Shown here: positions 46,800 through 57,450 of the stretch, piece after piece
How the letters are laid out: every line of letters begins with the position of its first letter
Numbering within the stretch: position 1 is the stretch's first letter
Assembly (NCBI RefSeq): GCF_001695575.1
Contig: NZ_LUAX01000001.1
Location: 1,426,001-1,490,000, forward strand
DNA: 64,000 nucleotides
Source of the DNA: Vibrio europaeus
Lineage (GTDB): Bacteria; Pseudomonadota; Gammaproteobacteria; Enterobacterales; Vibrionaceae
Reading direction: 5' to 3'
The notes under the pieces: model-generated
What the model was told of the DNA's origin: nothing
Database searches by the model: none
What the model saw: the letters and a program-made list of their open reading frames with translations, nothing else
Translations under genes and position numbers: made by a program

Positions 46800-48548
46800 C
46801 TAGGCACCGAATTGAATTCGATGAAGCTGAGCGTAAGCGCCATCTTTCTCAATGAGCTCGCTGTGATTACCACGTTCAACGATCTCACCTTCGTCCACAA
46901 CCAAAATTTCATCGGCATTTTCAATCGTAGACAGACGGTGGGCAATGACCAACACTGTTTTGTTCTTTTGCAGTTCATCCAGCGCCGATTGAATCGCTTT
47001 TTCCGATTCAGTATCCAGTGCAGATGTCGCCTCATCGAGAATCAGTACTGGTGCATCACGTAATAGTGCGCGTGCAATCGCGATACGCTGACGCTGACCA
47101 CCAGACAAACTTGCGCCGTTTTCACCAATAACCGTATCTAAGCCATCATCCATCTTCTCGATGAAGTCCATGGCATAAGCGAGACGCGCAGCCTCTTCAA
47201 TTTGCTCACGACTATATTGTTCGGTTGCCGCATAAGCAATATTGTTGGCGATTGAGTCATTAAACAGATGAACATTTTGCGATACTAAAGCGAAATGTGA
47301 ACGTAGATTACTTAAGGTGTAATCACGGATGTCATGCTCATCAAGACAAATATTGCCCGCATCTACATCGTAGAAACGGGTAAATAGGTTAGCAATGGTA
47401 CTCTTACCCGAACCAGAGCGCCCCACAAGCGCAATAGTCTTTCCTTTAGGAATTTTAAAACTGACATTATTCAGAGCTGGCTTTTCTTTACCTTCATAGG
47501 TAAAGGTCACTTCTTTCACTTCAATATCACCACGCACTTTTTCAGTTTGGTACTTACCGTTGTCTTGCTCGGTTTCTAAGTCCATTAGAGCAAACAAGGT
47601 TTGGCTTGCTGCCATACCACGTTGGAAATCAGAGGTAACATTAGTCAACGCTTTAAGCGGTCGCATTAGAGCAAACATGGCAGAAAACACGACAGTAAAA
47701 GTACCTGGTGTAAGTTCCGAGCGGATTGAATCGACACTCGCTAAGAACAAAACCACAACCAAAGCGATAGATGCGATCACTTGAATCACCGGGTTAGCAA
47801 TCGCTTGAGCTGCCACCATTTTCATCGACTGCTGACGCATCTGATTGCTCACTGAATCAAAACGCTCACTTTCGACATGCTGTCCGCCGTAGCTCAAAAC
47901 CACTTTATGACCTTTTAGCATCTGCTCTGCGGACGAGGTGACATGCCCCATAGTTTCCTGCATGTTTTTGGAGATTTTACGGAAGCGTTTCGAAACAAAA
48001 CCAATTCCCCATGCCACGATTGGAGCGACAACAATCAATACCAATGACAACTGCCAACTGTTCCAGAACATAAGGATAAGCAGACCAATAATACTTGCAC
48101 CTTCACGCACAATACTCACTAAGGCTCGACTCGTTGCCCCCGCAACCTGTTCTGAGTCATAGGTAATACGAGATAGCAGACCACCGGCGGATTCTTTATC
48201 AAAGTAAGAAACTGGCATATGCATGAATTGGTTAAAGATAGAGCGTCTCATCTCCATAACCACGTTGCCAGAAACCCAGCTTAAACAGTATGTTGAAACG
48301 AACCCACTCAGGCCTCGCACCACCATCATGCCGAAAATAATAAAAGGGAGAATTCTTAGAAAGTTAGATTCTGCATCGCCAAAGCCTTCATCGAGCAAGG
48401 GTTTGACCAATGACATCATGTAAGTGTCGGCAGCAGCATTAATAATGAGAGCAACAACAGCTACAGCAAGGCCTGCTTTGTACTGTCGAATATAAATCCA
48501 CAGGCGTTGAAAGGTTTGCCACGTGGTTTCGTCTTGATTCAGAGACAT
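46800..48548 (-). CDS. msbA: Lipid A flippase ABC transporter MsbA
   Basis: This 582-residue half-transporter has six transmembrane helices, then an ATPase with Walker [10 protein letters not shown], signature LSGGQRQR, Walker [13 protein letters not shown] and H-loop IAHRLST. It flips core-lipid A across the inner membrane as a dimer. It starts 33 bases after comEC with no terminator between, so comEC and msbA are likely co-transcribed, and lpxK follows after two bases. Confidence 0.97.
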   Translation of the reverse strand: MSLNQDETTWQTFQRLWIYIRQYKAGLAVAVVALIINAAADTYMMSLVKPLLDEGFGDAESNFLRILPFIIFGMMVVRGLSGFVSTYCLSWVSGNVVMEMRRSIFNQFMHMPVSYFDKESAGGLLSRITYDSEQVAGATSRALVSIVREGASIIGLLILMFWNSWQLSLVLIVVAPIVAWGIGFVSKRFRKISKNMQETMGHVTSSAEQMLKGHKVVLSYGGQHVESERFDSVSNQMRQQSMKMVAAQAIANPVIQVIASIALVVVLFLASVDSIRSELTPGTFTVVFSAMFALMRPLKALTNVTSDFQRGMAASQTLFALMDLETEQDNGKYQTEKVRGDIEVKEVTFTYEGKEKPALNNVSFKIPKGKTIALVGRSGSGKSTIANLFTRFYDVDAGNICLDEHDIRDYTLSNLRSHFALVSQNVHLFNDSIANNIAYAATEQYSREQIEEAARLAYAMDFIEKMDDGLDTVIGENGASLSGGQRQRIAIARALLRDAPVLILDEATSALDTESEKAIQSALDELQKNKTVLVIAHRLSTIENADEILVVDEGEIVERGNHSELIEKDGAYAQLHRIQFGA

Positions 48549-48581
48549 AGAGTTGCTTATTTTTCTTTTACAATATTGCGG

Positions 48582-50822
48582 CTATTCTACTCCGTTACGC
48601 AGCATCTGCCTATACCAAGTCTTACCTTTGCGCTCCCTTAGCGCACTAACCTGATAACTTTGCGGATAAACATCGAGCAACACTTGACCAGAATGCCCGG
48701 TATCCAACCATTTCGCCCCTGCTTTTTGGTATCGCTTAACCACGTTTTCATCCGGCAACTTCCATCGTCCCCCCTTAGCCAGAGATGCGACTGCGACTTC
48801 AGGACTAACCGCTGCAATAAACGCGGGAATTGAAGAGGTTTTACTGCCGTGATGGGGAACAATCAAGATATCTGAATCGAGTTTTTCGCCCTCCCTAACC
48901 AAGATCCATTCCGCTATAGATTCAATATCTCCCGCCAACAGCAGCGTTGTTGAACTCTCTTGGTGTTGGAGTTTAAACACACATGAGTGAGGGTTATAGG
49001 CTCTGCTGGTCAATTTGGGTGGCCATAATGACTCAATGATGATCTTTCCCCATTGCCAAGAACGCCCTACTACACACGGTTCAAAAGACTCCCCTGACTG
49101 ACTAGTCAGTATCTTGCTAGGACTCCACTGCTGCTTGATTGCTTGCAAACCTCCCGAATGATCATTGTCAAAGTGGCTGATAGCCAGATAGTCTAATTGG
49201 GTGATGCCTCTTGAGATCATTAATGGCGTCACAACCTGTTCAGCCATACTAGAGGTTTGCCAAGCGGCACCGGTATCGTAAACAAGTGCCCTATTCTGTT
49301 GTTGAACAAGGATAGATAAACCATGACCAACATCTAGCACCACAATTTGCCACAATGGCGTATCCTGCCACTCTACTAAGCTTAAGCCCGCACTCAGCGT
49401 CAGTAACATAGTAAATCGCCTTGATAGAAAACGACTTATCACTAGCACAGCTAAGATGCAAAGAAGCCATAACAGTGTTTGTCTCGAAACATCAAACCAA
49501 GTCCAGAGAGAATATTCCATCGCCCAATTCACTGGCCCTAAACTAAGCTCTAGCAACTGCCAAGGGAATTCAAACCAAGGAAATATAAGGTGGCTAGCAA
49601 AGGAGAAAAAGACGAGCGGTATGACTAAGACAGTAAACCAAGGAACAAACACGAGATTGTAGGCAATGGCACCTAGGCTCACTCCATGAAAAAGATACAT
49701 GACAATGGGAGCCATCAAAACCACCAGAAAAAGCTGAATTTTTACTGCCTGCACAACCAGATTGCCGCGTGTTTTCCCACTGACTTGGTAAAGGAAAATC
49801 ACCCCAACCGCGACCATCGACATCCAAAGGCTAGGAGAAGCAGCAGAAAAAGGATCAAGAAAAAGCAGCAGACTAAAAACAAGCAACCACTTAAACAAGT
49901 TGGGGAGCTGACCTGCAAGCGGCATTAAAATACATAACAGCAAACACATAGTGACCGCTCGCTCCGTTGGGATAGAAAAACCAGCGAGCCACGCATAGCC
50001 AATAGCAAAGGCTAAACCCAACAAAACAGGCGCGTGCAAAAATAAAACATGGAGCTTAAGTAGGCTAAGCCCAATAAACCAACCGATAGCAAATGCAATA
50101 CCGACATGCAGACCAGATATCGCAATAAGATGGCTAAGACCGCTACTTTTAAGCAATTCCCAATGTTGCTGAGTAAGCCCTTCCCGCATACCAAACATAA
50201 GAGCCAATATCATCGCTTGATGTTCGAGTAATTGTGTTTTCTCTTTAACCGATTCAATCAGCCGCGTTCGAAGCGAAGGTTGACTCGATATGAAGAAGCT
50301 TTTCTTTCTATCGATTGAGCCAGAGCCAACCACTCCTTGGGAAAGTGCATGCTGCTCGGCATCGTACCCAACGCCATTCATCAAACCATAAATCGGTTTC
50401 ACCGAGATACTTGCCGTCACTTGGTCACCCGAATTCAAAGAGATTGGGCTAGTTAAACGCAGTTTAGGTTGGTGAAAAGTGGTCAAGGCTTCACCATTGA
50501 TTGATCTAACTACAACAATACCTTGAAAGCCAAAATTTATTGGTTTAAAAAGGCTATCAACGTCAGCGATTATGGTAATATCCTGACCAGTTTGAAAAAG
50601 TGCTTCTGTTTGATATCGCAATAAGTTGCCGTGCATCAGGATGACAACACACGCTAAAGCTAGTCCCAGACAGCCTCTTGCTCTCCTATACTTGGTTGAA
50701 ACAACCAGTACAGCCGAAGCTAAAGGCAAATAGTCTAATTTCGGCATTATCGGCCAATACGGACTAGTTGTGATCAACAAAGAGAAAGAAATTAGCGTCC
50801 AGTAATGTAAGTAGAGAGTCAT
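48582..50822 (-). CDS. comEC: ComEC/Rec2 DNA uptake channel
   Basis: ComEC carries incoming single-stranded DNA across the inner membrane in natural transformation. I place the start at ATG 50822 (MTLYLHYWTLISF, 746 residues), because the further 21 codons run antisense through the conserved start of the divergent DUF2062 gene. An N-terminal membrane part and OB-like domain (IIADVDSLFKP) lead to the competence domain (SGLSHLIAISGLHVGIAFAIGWF), then a metallo-beta-lactamase-like domain with HFDNDHSGG and VPHHGSKTSS. The AGGGA is close to this ATG, so the start is not certain. TfoX would be its regulator. Confidence 0.93.
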   Translation of the reverse strand: MTLYLHYWTLISFSLLITTSPYWPIMPKLDYLPLASAVLVVSTKYRRARGCLGLALACVVILMHGNLLRYQTEALFQTGQDITIIADVDSLFKPINFGFQGIVVVRSINGEALTTFHQPKLRLTSPISLNSGDQVTASISVKPIYGLMNGVGYDAEQHALSQGVVGSGSIDRKKSFFISSQPSLRTRLIESVKEKTQLLEHQAMILALMFGMREGLTQQHWELLKSSGLSHLIAISGLHVGIAFAIGWFIGLSLLKLHVLFLHAPVLLGLAFAIGYAWLAGFSIPTERAVTMCLLLCILMPLAGQLPNLFKWLLVFSLLLFLDPFSAASPSLWMSMVAVGVIFLYQVSGKTRGNLVVQAVKIQLFLVVLMAPIVMYLFHGVSLGAIAYNLVFVPWFTVLVIPLVFFSFASHLIFPWFEFPWQLLELSLGPVNWAMEYSLWTWFDVSRQTLLWLLCILAVLVISRFLSRRFTMLLTLSAGLSLVEWQDTPLWQIVVLDVGHGLSILVQQQNRALVYDTGAAWQTSSMAEQVVTPLMISRGITQLDYLAISHFDNDHSGGLQAIKQQWSPSKILTSQSGESFEPCVVGRSWQWGKIIIESLWPPKLTSRAYNPHSCVFKLQHQESSTTLLLAGDIESIAEWILVREGEKLDSDILIVPHHGSKTSSIPAFIAAVSPEVAVASLAKGGRWKLPDENVVKRYQKAGAKWLDTGHSGQVLLDVYPQSYQVSALRERKGKTWYRQMLRNGVE

Positions 50823-50828
50823 TTCCCT

Positions 50829-51359
50829 ATGCCAAGAAAATTTATTAAGCGCTTTATGCCTGACCACGAAGTAATTAAACGTCAAAAGGCACTAAAGATT
50901 TTTGGCAATGTGCTGTATAACCCAAACCTATGGTGTCTTAACCGTCGCTCCGCGTCTGGTGCATTCGCTGTCGGTTTGTTTATGGCTTTCGTTCCCCTTC
51001 CAAGCCAGATGATTATGGCCGCGGGCCTCGCTATCGCCTGCGGTGTCAACCTACCACTCTCTGTTGCACTTGTTTGGGTGAGTAACCCTGTCACCATGCC
51101 AGTGCTGTTTTACTTTGCGTACAAAGTTGGCGCTTGGGCCATGCATGTACCTCCTCAGCACTTCCACTTTGAGCTTTCTTGGGAGTTCATTCTGCATCAA
51201 ATGAGTACTATAGGTCCTCCATTCCTACTCGGCTGCCTAATCTGTGGCGTTTTGTCAGCAATGATCGGGTATTTTGGAATCAGGGCTCTGTGGCGTTATT
51301 CTGTAGTACGAAGTTGGCAACAAAGAAAAATCAGAATAGGCAACCTGCTTAAAAAGTAA
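50829..51359 (+). CDS. DUF2062 family membrane protein
   Basis: This 176-residue protein has a basic N-terminus (MPRKFIKRFMPDHEVIKRQKALKIFG), then NLWCLNRRSASGAFAVGLFMAFVPLPSQM, which is the DUF2062 signature, and two to three membrane segments (LICGVLSAMIGYFGIRALWRY). It is common next to comEC in gammaproteobacteria. The function is not established. It is divergent from comEC, with six bases between the starts. Confidence 0.9.
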   Translation: MPRKFIKRFMPDHEVIKRQKALKIFGNVLYNPNLWCLNRRSASGAFAVGLFMAFVPLPSQMIMAAGLAIACGVNLPLSVALVWVSNPVTMPVLFYFAYKVGAWAMHVPPQHFHFELSWEFILHQMSTIGPPFLLGCLICGVLSAMIGYFGIRALWRYSVVRSWQQRKIRIGNLLKK

Positions 51360-51454
51360 AACGCCAGCTCGTGCATTTTCGGCTCAGTTAATATCCGCTT
51401 GAAAAATGATGAAACGAGAGTGTGACAAGCGCGGTTAGCCACCTGTAGAAAACC

Positions 51455-51486
51455 AAAAAGGGAAAAGCCTCAGCTTTTCCCTTTTT
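51455..51486. terminator. Bidirectional terminator between DUF2062 and GDYXXLXY genes
   Basis: AAAAAGGGAAAAGC-CTCA-GCTTTTCCCTTTTT is a perfect 14-bp symmetric hairpin. Confidence 0.92.
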
Positions 51487-51506
51487 ATTGGTAACAATGA
51501 CTTGTT

Positions 51507-52004
51507 TCATAGCGGATTAAACTCAGCATCACGTAGTACTGAGAGTATTAACTCCCCACTCTCTGCTACTCTAAACTCTCCATACTGAGCGGCATTTAAC
51601 TCGTCAGCTTTCCCTTCTTGAAAGAAATACGCGTTGGTGGCGAATTTAACTTGCCCCGACCTCAGCCTAAACTGCAACGCGATTTCAGAACTAGGCGAAC
51701 GCTCTGTCGAAGTCGACACAAACTGCGCGACACGATTGCTATCGAGTTCGATGTTCACAAAGCCATCGACTGCCGCACTGTATCTGTATTTCATGCCCTT
51801 GTCAGCTAATTCACGGATGACATCTTCGCCTAGTTCAAAATTGAGTATCATGTAGTCACCCTGCATCAGGGAACGAGGATCAACTGGGGCTAGCTTGAGT
51901 AGAACAATCTGCCCATTCTCCAAAAGCTGCTCTTTTTGATAGATAGACCAATTGACCGCAATTAACGCTAAAACAAGTGTAACGATATAGATAGTTCTTC
52001 GCAT
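51507..52004 (-). CDS. GDYXXLXY-domain membrane-anchored protein
   Basis: This 165-residue protein has one N-terminal hydrophobic anchor (TIYIVTLVLALIAVNWSIY), then a periplasmic domain with the signature stretch SLMQGDYMILNFEL (GDYxxLxY with Phe for the last Tyr) and AYFFQEG. AAGGGG precedes the ATG. It lies four bases after the DUF4401 gene as the last of three co-oriented genes that recur together in many bacteria. The function is unknown. Confidence 0.85.
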   Translation of the reverse strand: MRRTIYIVTLVLALIAVNWSIYQKEQLLENGQIVLLKLAPVDPRSLMQGDYMILNFELGEDVIRELADKGMKYRYSAAVDGFVNIELDSNRVAQFVSTSTERSPSSEIALQFRLRSGQVKFATNAYFFQEGKADELNAAQYGEFRVAESGELILSVLRDAEFNPL

Positions 52005-52008
52005 ACGA

Positions 52009-53052
52009 CTACCCCTTTGCTTGATTTAGTACTTTGTTGAACACTAAGTAGCTAACTAACATGACCAAGGCGACCGACATCAGTACCCCAGATTTAAACA
52101 GCAATGTCGTTTCCATCATGTAATAGTATGTTGAGCTATACACGAGCAAGGCTATCGCCCCCAACCCGATCATCATCCGGTTGCTTTGTGCGAAAGCAGT
52201 GACGAGTATGATCAAACTTGCTCCTACGCCGGGAGCCATACTGGTTAAAACGGCGATTAAAATGGTGAAAATGACTGCGAGTTTAACCACCTTAGAGCGG
52301 AACCAGACTTGGTGATAGCAAAGCAAGTACCCTACAGAGATACAGATACTCAACATGTAGGCGATAGGCGCAACCCAATAAGGCAAAGTAAAAATGGCGT
52401 CAGCGTTTGAAACCAATAAACTGCCAACTTCAGCTCTAAAAACCTCAGCGCACAGTAATACCACAATCGATAGCACCAAGCCGTACTTTATGCCTGATAC
52501 GAATCGATAGGATGCGGGAAAGCGAAATTCATTCAGTGACAACCAAACCATTGGCGGCAGTAAAACACTGCTTAATAGACTCGGCAGTCCACAAGAAATC
52601 AGCACCCCAGACATAGCCGCACAGCAACTTAGGGTCGACCATACTCGATGAGTCATACTTGGCATGATAAGCACGAGTACAGCTTGCAGAATTGCAAACG
52701 AAAGCAAAATAACTTGTATATGCTCAAGTGGCAGCAATGCCCAACCATACAGAACTTGCGCAGAAAAGCTTAACGCAAGACCAAGATGCTCAATAAACTC
52801 ATTATTAGGGGCAGAGAGTATTCGCTGAGCGACTACAAACATGATCAAAGCCACGACCGCCGAAGCCACTGCACTTTGGAAAAATAGAGTAAAAGCGCCG
52901 AAGAAGATGCCCAGTAAACAGAGTCCGCCTAGCCAGCCACAGATCGCCAGTAATAGTTTGATAGGCCAAGCAAACCTACTTGGTACCTCATTAAACGTAC
53001 TTTCAGATACCACGCCCTGATTAATCAGCCGATTTTTTAACTGGTTGCTCAT
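52009..53052 (-). CDS. DUF4401-domain membrane protein
   Basis: This 347-residue protein from ATG 53052 (GGAGGAG eight bases upstream) has a short polar N-terminus (MSNQLKNRLINQGVVSES) and about ten transmembrane helices (LLLAICGWLGGLCLLGIFFGAF, SIVVLLCAEVF, LVMLVSYLVFNKVL). The start overlaps the DUF2157 stop as ATGA, showing translational coupling. It probably forms a membrane complex with its neighbours; no activity is known. Confidence 0.85.
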   Translation of the reverse strand: MSNQLKNRLINQGVVSESTFNEVPSRFAWPIKLLLAICGWLGGLCLLGIFFGAFTLFFQSAVASAVVALIMFVVAQRILSAPNNEFIEHLGLALSFSAQVLYGWALLPLEHIQVILLSFAILQAVLVLIMPSMTHRVWSTLSCCAAMSGVLISCGLPSLLSSVLLPPMVWLSLNEFRFPASYRFVSGIKYGLVLSIVVLLCAEVFRAEVGSLLVSNADAIFTLPYWVAPIAYMLSICISVGYLLCYHQVWFRSKVVKLAVIFTILIAVLTSMAPGVGASLIILVTAFAQSNRMMIGLGAIALLVYSSTYYYMMETTLLFKSGVLMSVALVMLVSYLVFNKVLNQAKG

Positions 53053-54014
53053 GGTCGCCGCTCCTCCCGTTGAACATTTTTGAGCCAAACCGCGGCGATT
53101 AGCCCAGACAAAATCACGACCGTAGTGAGAATTAAGAAATAAGCCAGGTCATCAATTCCTCGAATGTTTTGTGCGATAAAAGTGACCGTAACCAAAACCA
53201 GTGACAGGCATCCACCAGAGAGCATAAATAGATCTAAGGTACGTCTTCGATAAAAATAGTAGACGCTAGCTAGCGAAGCCCCCCAAACCAACATCGGCAT
53301 AACAATATCGTTGCTAGAGTTAAGCAAAGAAGTCCAAACGATATAGGTAATAATGAGGCCAGACGCTGTCCCTAGTAGATGCAGCATCCACTTTTTCTGC
53401 ATCCAAGCATGTGACGCGCTCAGAAATTGCCACACGCACAAGGCGCCCGTGTTTAACAAAAACAGCGCCCACGAATCACTATCTGCGAAGCTGAACAACA
53501 AAAAGTGATTGGCTGAAAAGGTATTGAGGTAGAGAACGATCGAAATATTACTTAAAGCAAGCCACAGTACCCACGCAGGAATAAGCCGTGCGACCACAAC
53601 CCAAGGTGTAATAATCACCAACCAACTGGCGAAAAGCTGCCAAGTATCGGCACCTGTTTGATAAGTTTGACCAAATAAAGCCAGCAAGGCACCCACTAAA
53701 AGACACGAAGTAATCATTGCCGCATTCGCAACCAACTTGTGTCGTTCAGCTTTGATATAGACGCCAACAGATACTATTAAGCAAGTTTCGATAAGAGAAA
53801 ACTTGGCGAATCGACTTAGATCGGCCCAGTTGTAGGCGAAAAAGAAAATCAAAGACAAACTGAAAGCTAAGCTACCAAGCCAAACAAACAATTGATTAAA
53901 AAAATGAACCCAAGCTTGGGGAGCAGGCTTTATTTCAGCCAGCTCCTTCGCTCGTTCTATAGTGTCGGAAGTAACGATTCCACGCTCAACAAGATCAACA
54001 AGCTCTTTTCTCAT
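53049..54014 (-). CDS. DUF2157-domain membrane protein
   Basis: This 321-residue protein starts at ATG 54014 (MRKELVDLVERGIVTSDTIERAK, AAGGA nine bases upstream); the longer frame to 54086 is not supported. A cytoplasmic helical N-terminus of about 40 residues precedes WVHFFNQLFVWLGSLAFSLSLIFFFAYNW, the DUF2157 signature, and about nine transmembrane helices. It is the first gene of the trio with DUF4401 and GDYXXLXY. The function is unknown. Confidence 0.85.
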   Translation of the reverse strand: MRKELVDLVERGIVTSDTIERAKELAEIKPAPQAWVHFFNQLFVWLGSLAFSLSLIFFFAYNWADLSRFAKFSLIETCLIVSVGVYIKAERHKLVANAAMITSCLLVGALLALFGQTYQTGADTWQLFASWLVIITPWVVVARLIPAWVLWLALSNISIVLYLNTFSANHFLLFSFADSDSWALFLLNTGALCVWQFLSASHAWMQKKWMLHLLGTASGLIITYIVWTSLLNSSNDIVMPMLVWGASLASVYYFYRRRTLDLFMLSGGCLSLVLVTVTFIAQNIRGIDDLAYFLILTTVVILSGLIAAVWLKNVQREERRP

Positions 54015-54097
54015 TGATTTGATTCCTTTTGCTCTATTGGCATTGTCTCTCAGCCAAATACTCAGAGGCACTATATGGCTGAGCAAACATCAAATTT

Positions 54098-54117
54098 GAG
54101 GCAAACGGATTTGCCTC
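54098..54117 (-). terminator. Terminator candidate of the lolCDE operon
   Basis: GAGGCAAA-TCCG-TTTGCCTC read on the minus strand: a perfect 8-bp stem five bases after the lolE stop, with only a short T-tract. Strength uncertain. Confidence 0.6.
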
Positions 54118-54121
54118 ATCA

Positions 54122-55366
54122 TCACTTAGAGCTTAACACAGCAGCTGGGTTCAACTTACTGGCTCTAGAAGCGGGATACCAAGTAGCAAAAAGGCTCAGA
54201 GTGATAGCAGTCAAAGAGACAACAATGACATCACTAGGATTGACTTGAGATGGAAGGAAATCAACGAAATAAATATCACCAGACAAAAATTTATGCCCAA
54301 TGAGATTTTCTAACGCGCTAATCATAGGGGTAAGATTTAACGCTATCAAAACGCCAAACAAACTGCCTGCAACGCTTCCTAGCACACCAGAAAAGACCCC
54401 TTGCCAAACAAATATCCGTTTTACCAATCCATCTGTCGCGCCCATCGTGCGCAAAATCGCAATCTCAGCGGCACGATCTTTTACCGCCATCATCAAGGTT
54501 GATACGATATTAAAGCTCGCCACACCAATCACCAAAACCATCACCAAATACATAATGGTTCTAACCAGTTGGATATCACGGTAAAGAAAGCCGTATTTCT
54601 GCTGCCAGCTACGCAAGTAAACATAGACATCCAGTGTGTTGCCTACTTCACGAATAATTTGAGTCGCATTCAGTACTTCGTTAACGCGCACGGAGACACC
54701 ACTCACACCTTGGCCCATTTTTGCGTAATTCTGCGCATCTTGAAGCGGTACAAGCGCCAAGTTATGGTCAATCTGGCCATTTAAAGAGAGTAAGCCCGCA
54801 ACTTTTACGCGCACACGCTTTGGCGCCTGAACTTTTGTCGTAGCACCAGAGGTAGGGATCATCAAAGTTAAAAAGTCGCCTTTTTTGACCTTGAGTAGAT
54901 CTGCAATCCCTTTGCCAAGAATGACCTGTTGTTGCCCCGCTTGGAAACCACCCCATACCTCAGAGTCAATAAAATCACTTAAGTTAGAAACCTTGCTTTC
55001 AAGTTGCGAATCGATACCTCTTACTTCAAGGGCTTTGAGCTGCGCGCCTTTTTCAGCTAGGGCAGTAAACTTCACATAGGGAGCCGCTGCTTCAATCTTA
55101 GGATGTTTTTCGGCTTGTAACACGACATTTTGCCACTCAACCAATGGCCCTCTCACACCTTCAAACTCTCCGTGAGAGATAACCGATAAGACACGATTTT
55201 TAAGCTCGCGTTCAAAACCGTTCATAGCAGACAAACCAATAATGATCATCGCCACGCCCACTGCAATGCCTATGGTTGAAGACATTGAAATAAACGAAAC
55301 CATTTTATTTCGTTGCTTGGCTCGGCTAAATCGGCCGCCAATAAACAGAGACAGGGATGAAAACAC
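54122..55366 (-). CDS. lolE: Lipoprotein-releasing system permease LolE
   Basis: This is one of two permeases of the LolCDE complex, which extracts outer-membrane lipoproteins from the inner membrane and hands them to LolA. It has 414 residues, an N-terminal helix (IGIAVGVAMIIIGLSAMNGFERELK), a large periplasmic domain and three C-terminal helices (VLVIGVASFNIVSTLMMAVKDRAAEIAILRTMGA). It starts with GTG directly after the lolD TAA and has GGGGG five bases before. Confidence 0.94.
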   Translation of the reverse strand: MFSSLSLFIGGRFSRAKQRNKMVSFISMSSTIGIAVGVAMIIIGLSAMNGFERELKNRVLSVISHGEFEGVRGPLVEWQNVVLQAEKHPKIEAAAPYVKFTALAEKGAQLKALEVRGIDSQLESKVSNLSDFIDSEVWGGFQAGQQQVILGKGIADLLKVKKGDFLTLMIPTSGATTKVQAPKRVRVKVAGLLSLNGQIDHNLALVPLQDAQNYAKMGQGVSGVSVRVNEVLNATQIIREVGNTLDVYVYLRSWQQKYGFLYRDIQLVRTIMYLVMVLVIGVASFNIVSTLMMAVKDRAAEIAILRTMGATDGLVKRIFVWQGVFSGVLGSVAGSLFGVLIALNLTPMISALENLIGHKFLSGDIYFVDFLPSQVNPSDVIVVSLTAITLSLFATWYPASRASKLNPAAVLSSK

Positions 55367-56053
55367 TTACGCCCCCTCAATGTTGAGTAGCAAACCGTCT
55401 TGCATATGCAGCTGACGATCCATTTTCGCCGCTAACTCGCCATCATGTGTAACAACCAAAAATGCGGTGTCAGACTCTTGATTTAGCTCGCGCATCAGAT
55501 CATAAATCGCTAATGCCGTCTTATGATCTAAGTTACCGGTCGGTTCATCAGCCAAAACGAGAGAGGGGCTGTTAACCAGCGCTCGCGCTATCGCCACTCG
55601 TTGACGCTCACCGCCCGAAAGCTCCGCTGGTCGGTGTTCAACTCGGTGGCTCAAACCCACTTTATCTAACAGTGCTTTCGCTGCGGACTTGGCTTGGTTC
55701 ACCTTGGCGCCACCAATAAGCAAAGGCATTGCGACGTTTTCTATCGCGCTGAAATCTGACAAGAGGTGGTGAAATTGGTAGACAAAGCCTAGGTGCTGGT
55801 TGCGCAGCTTAGCTTGACGGTTCGAACTCAGTTTTGATAAGTCTTGACCTAAAAACTCAACATGACCTTCGGTCGCATCATCTAGAGCACCTAAGATATG
55901 CAGCAGCGTACTTTTACCCGAACCTGAGGTACCAATAATCGAGGCAAGCTCGCCCTTCTCGATATCAAAGCTCACACCTTTAAGAACTTGAGTATCAAAT
56001 GCACCCTCATGATAAGTTTTGCACACGTTGTGACATTGAAGAAGACTACTCAT
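55367..56053 (-). CDS. lolD: Lipoprotein-releasing system ATPase LolD
   Basis: This 228-residue ABC ATPase of LolCDE has Walker [11 protein letters not shown]-loop [21 protein letters not shown], signature LSGGERQR and Walker [13 protein letters not shown]. It overlaps the end of lolC by eight bases and is directly followed by the lolE GTG, so the three are made together. Confidence 0.96.
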   Translation of the reverse strand: MSSLLQCHNVCKTYHEGAFDTQVLKGVSFDIEKGELASIIGTSGSGKSTLLHILGALDDATEGHVEFLGQDLSKLSSNRQAKLRNQHLGFVYQFHHLLSDFSAIENVAMPLLIGGAKVNQAKSAAKALLDKVGLSHRVEHRPAELSGGERQRVAIARALVNSPSLVLADEPTGNLDHKTALAIYDLMRELNQESDTAFLVVTHDGELAAKMDRQLHMQDGLLLNIEGA

Positions 56054-57254
56054 ATCTTAAAGCCTCGGCTGGTTTTACTGATGATGCGCGGTATGAAGGG
56101 AACAAGGTGGCGACAAGGCTTAGCGCAATAGCCAATACCACAACAACAAAAATTTGAGCAGGGTTGATTAATATCGGAAGCTCACCACCCACCGCGAATA
56201 GAGCGATACCCGCACTTTCAAGTAACGAGTTGATATTATTTGCTAGCAAGACACCTAATCCACCACCAATGATGGCACCTATCACGCCACTACTTGCGCC
56301 TTGAACAATGAAGATCGAGAGAATCTGCCTGTCAGTCATACCTTGAGTTTTTAAGATCGCGACTTCAGATTGTTTCTCCATCACCACCATAATCAGCGCA
56401 GAAATGATATTGAACGCGGCAATGCCCACGATGAGACCGAGCATTAAGCCCATCATGTTCTTTTCCATTCTTACCGCTTGGAAAAGCTCGCCTCTTTGAT
56501 CGCGCCAATCTTGCCATTGCCAACCATTAGGCAGTGGATTTTGGCTTAGTTCGCCAACCACAAATGGGTCATTAAAGAACAAACGCCACCCTGTCATAGT
56601 GTCCTGCTTCAAACGCATCAACTTTCTAGCGTCTGAGATATGAGTGATCATCAGCTGTTTATCAACATCTGAGCCTGTATTGTAGATACCCGCCACAGTA
56701 AATAAACGCTGGCTTGGGATTCGACCCAGTGGCGTAAACTGACTCGCACTGGTGACCATCAAGCGAACTTTGTCACCAACCGATACGTCCATTGAACGGG
56801 CGAGCGAATGACCAATAAACAACTGGTACTCACCCGCTTGTAAGTTAGATAAGTGACCCGCAATTAAATGACGTTCAATAGGGTCATGCTCTGAAGGCTT
56901 AATACCAATTAGTAAGCCAGCGTTAAGTTGGCTTGGGCTTTGGATCACGGCTTCACTCTGCACGATTGGCTCTGGATGCCCAGCAGAAGAAAGTTGCGCG
57001 ATAAATTCAGGAGCACGTTCTGTTTTTGCCGTTTTACCGTCAATTTGAGAAACGATGGCTTGAGGAAGAACGCCAAGAATGCGCCCTTTAAGCTGCGCCT
57101 CAAATCCATTCATAACGGAAAGCACAGTCACAAGCGACATCACACCGATCGTAATGCCTGCTGTCGACATATAAGAGACAAAGCGGCTAAACCTATCACC
57201 GGAGCGACCTCGTAAGTAGCGCAAACCGATGAAGGTTGAGACTGGATGAAACAT
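56046..57254 (-). CDS. lolC: Lipoprotein-releasing system permease LolC
   Basis: This is the first gene of lolCDE, 402 residues from ATG 57254 ([25 protein letters not shown]); a TTG four codons earlier is less likely. TM1 [20 protein letters not shown] is followed by the periplasmic domain, which in LolC recruits LolA, and by three C-terminal helices ([30 protein letters not shown]). There is no obvious ribosome-binding site. The 196 bases upstream are shared with the divergent PilZ gene. Confidence 0.94.
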   Translation of the reverse strand: MFHPVSTFIGLRYLRGRSGDRFSRFVSYMSTAGITIGVMSLVTVLSVMNGFEAQLKGRILGVLPQAIVSQIDGKTAKTERAPEFIAQLSSAGHPEPIVQSEAVIQSPSQLNAGLLIGIKPSEHDPIERHLIAGHLSNLQAGEYQLFIGHSLARSMDVSVGDKVRLMVTSASQFTPLGRIPSQRLFTVAGIYNTGSDVDKQLMITHISDARKLMRLKQDTMTGWRLFFNDPFVVGELSQNPLPNGWQWQDWRDQRGELFQAVRMEKNMMGLMLGLIVGIAAFNIISALIMVVMEKQSEVAILKTQGMTDRQILSIFIVQGASSGVIGAIIGGGLGVLLANNINSLLESAGIALFAVGGELPILINPAQIFVVVVLAIALSLVATLFPSYRASSVKPAEALRYE

Positions 57255-57450
57255 AGTAGAAACCAATTTAGGGTTTGATGACCTCAGGGTCTGTTGACTC
57301 TGGTAATGGTGCTTACTCTACCGATTAAATCCCTTGGCGTGTAGTGTTTAATTGCCAATTAGTGGTTAAAATATGTAATAAACAAAGGGATAGCTTGATT
57401 ACTTGTCAGCTATAACGATAATCAACGTTATCAAGTAAAAGGAATCAAGC

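Noticed and set aside
50823..50885. Longer comEC start
   Set aside because: The stretch is antisense to the conserved first codons of the divergent DUF2062 gene.
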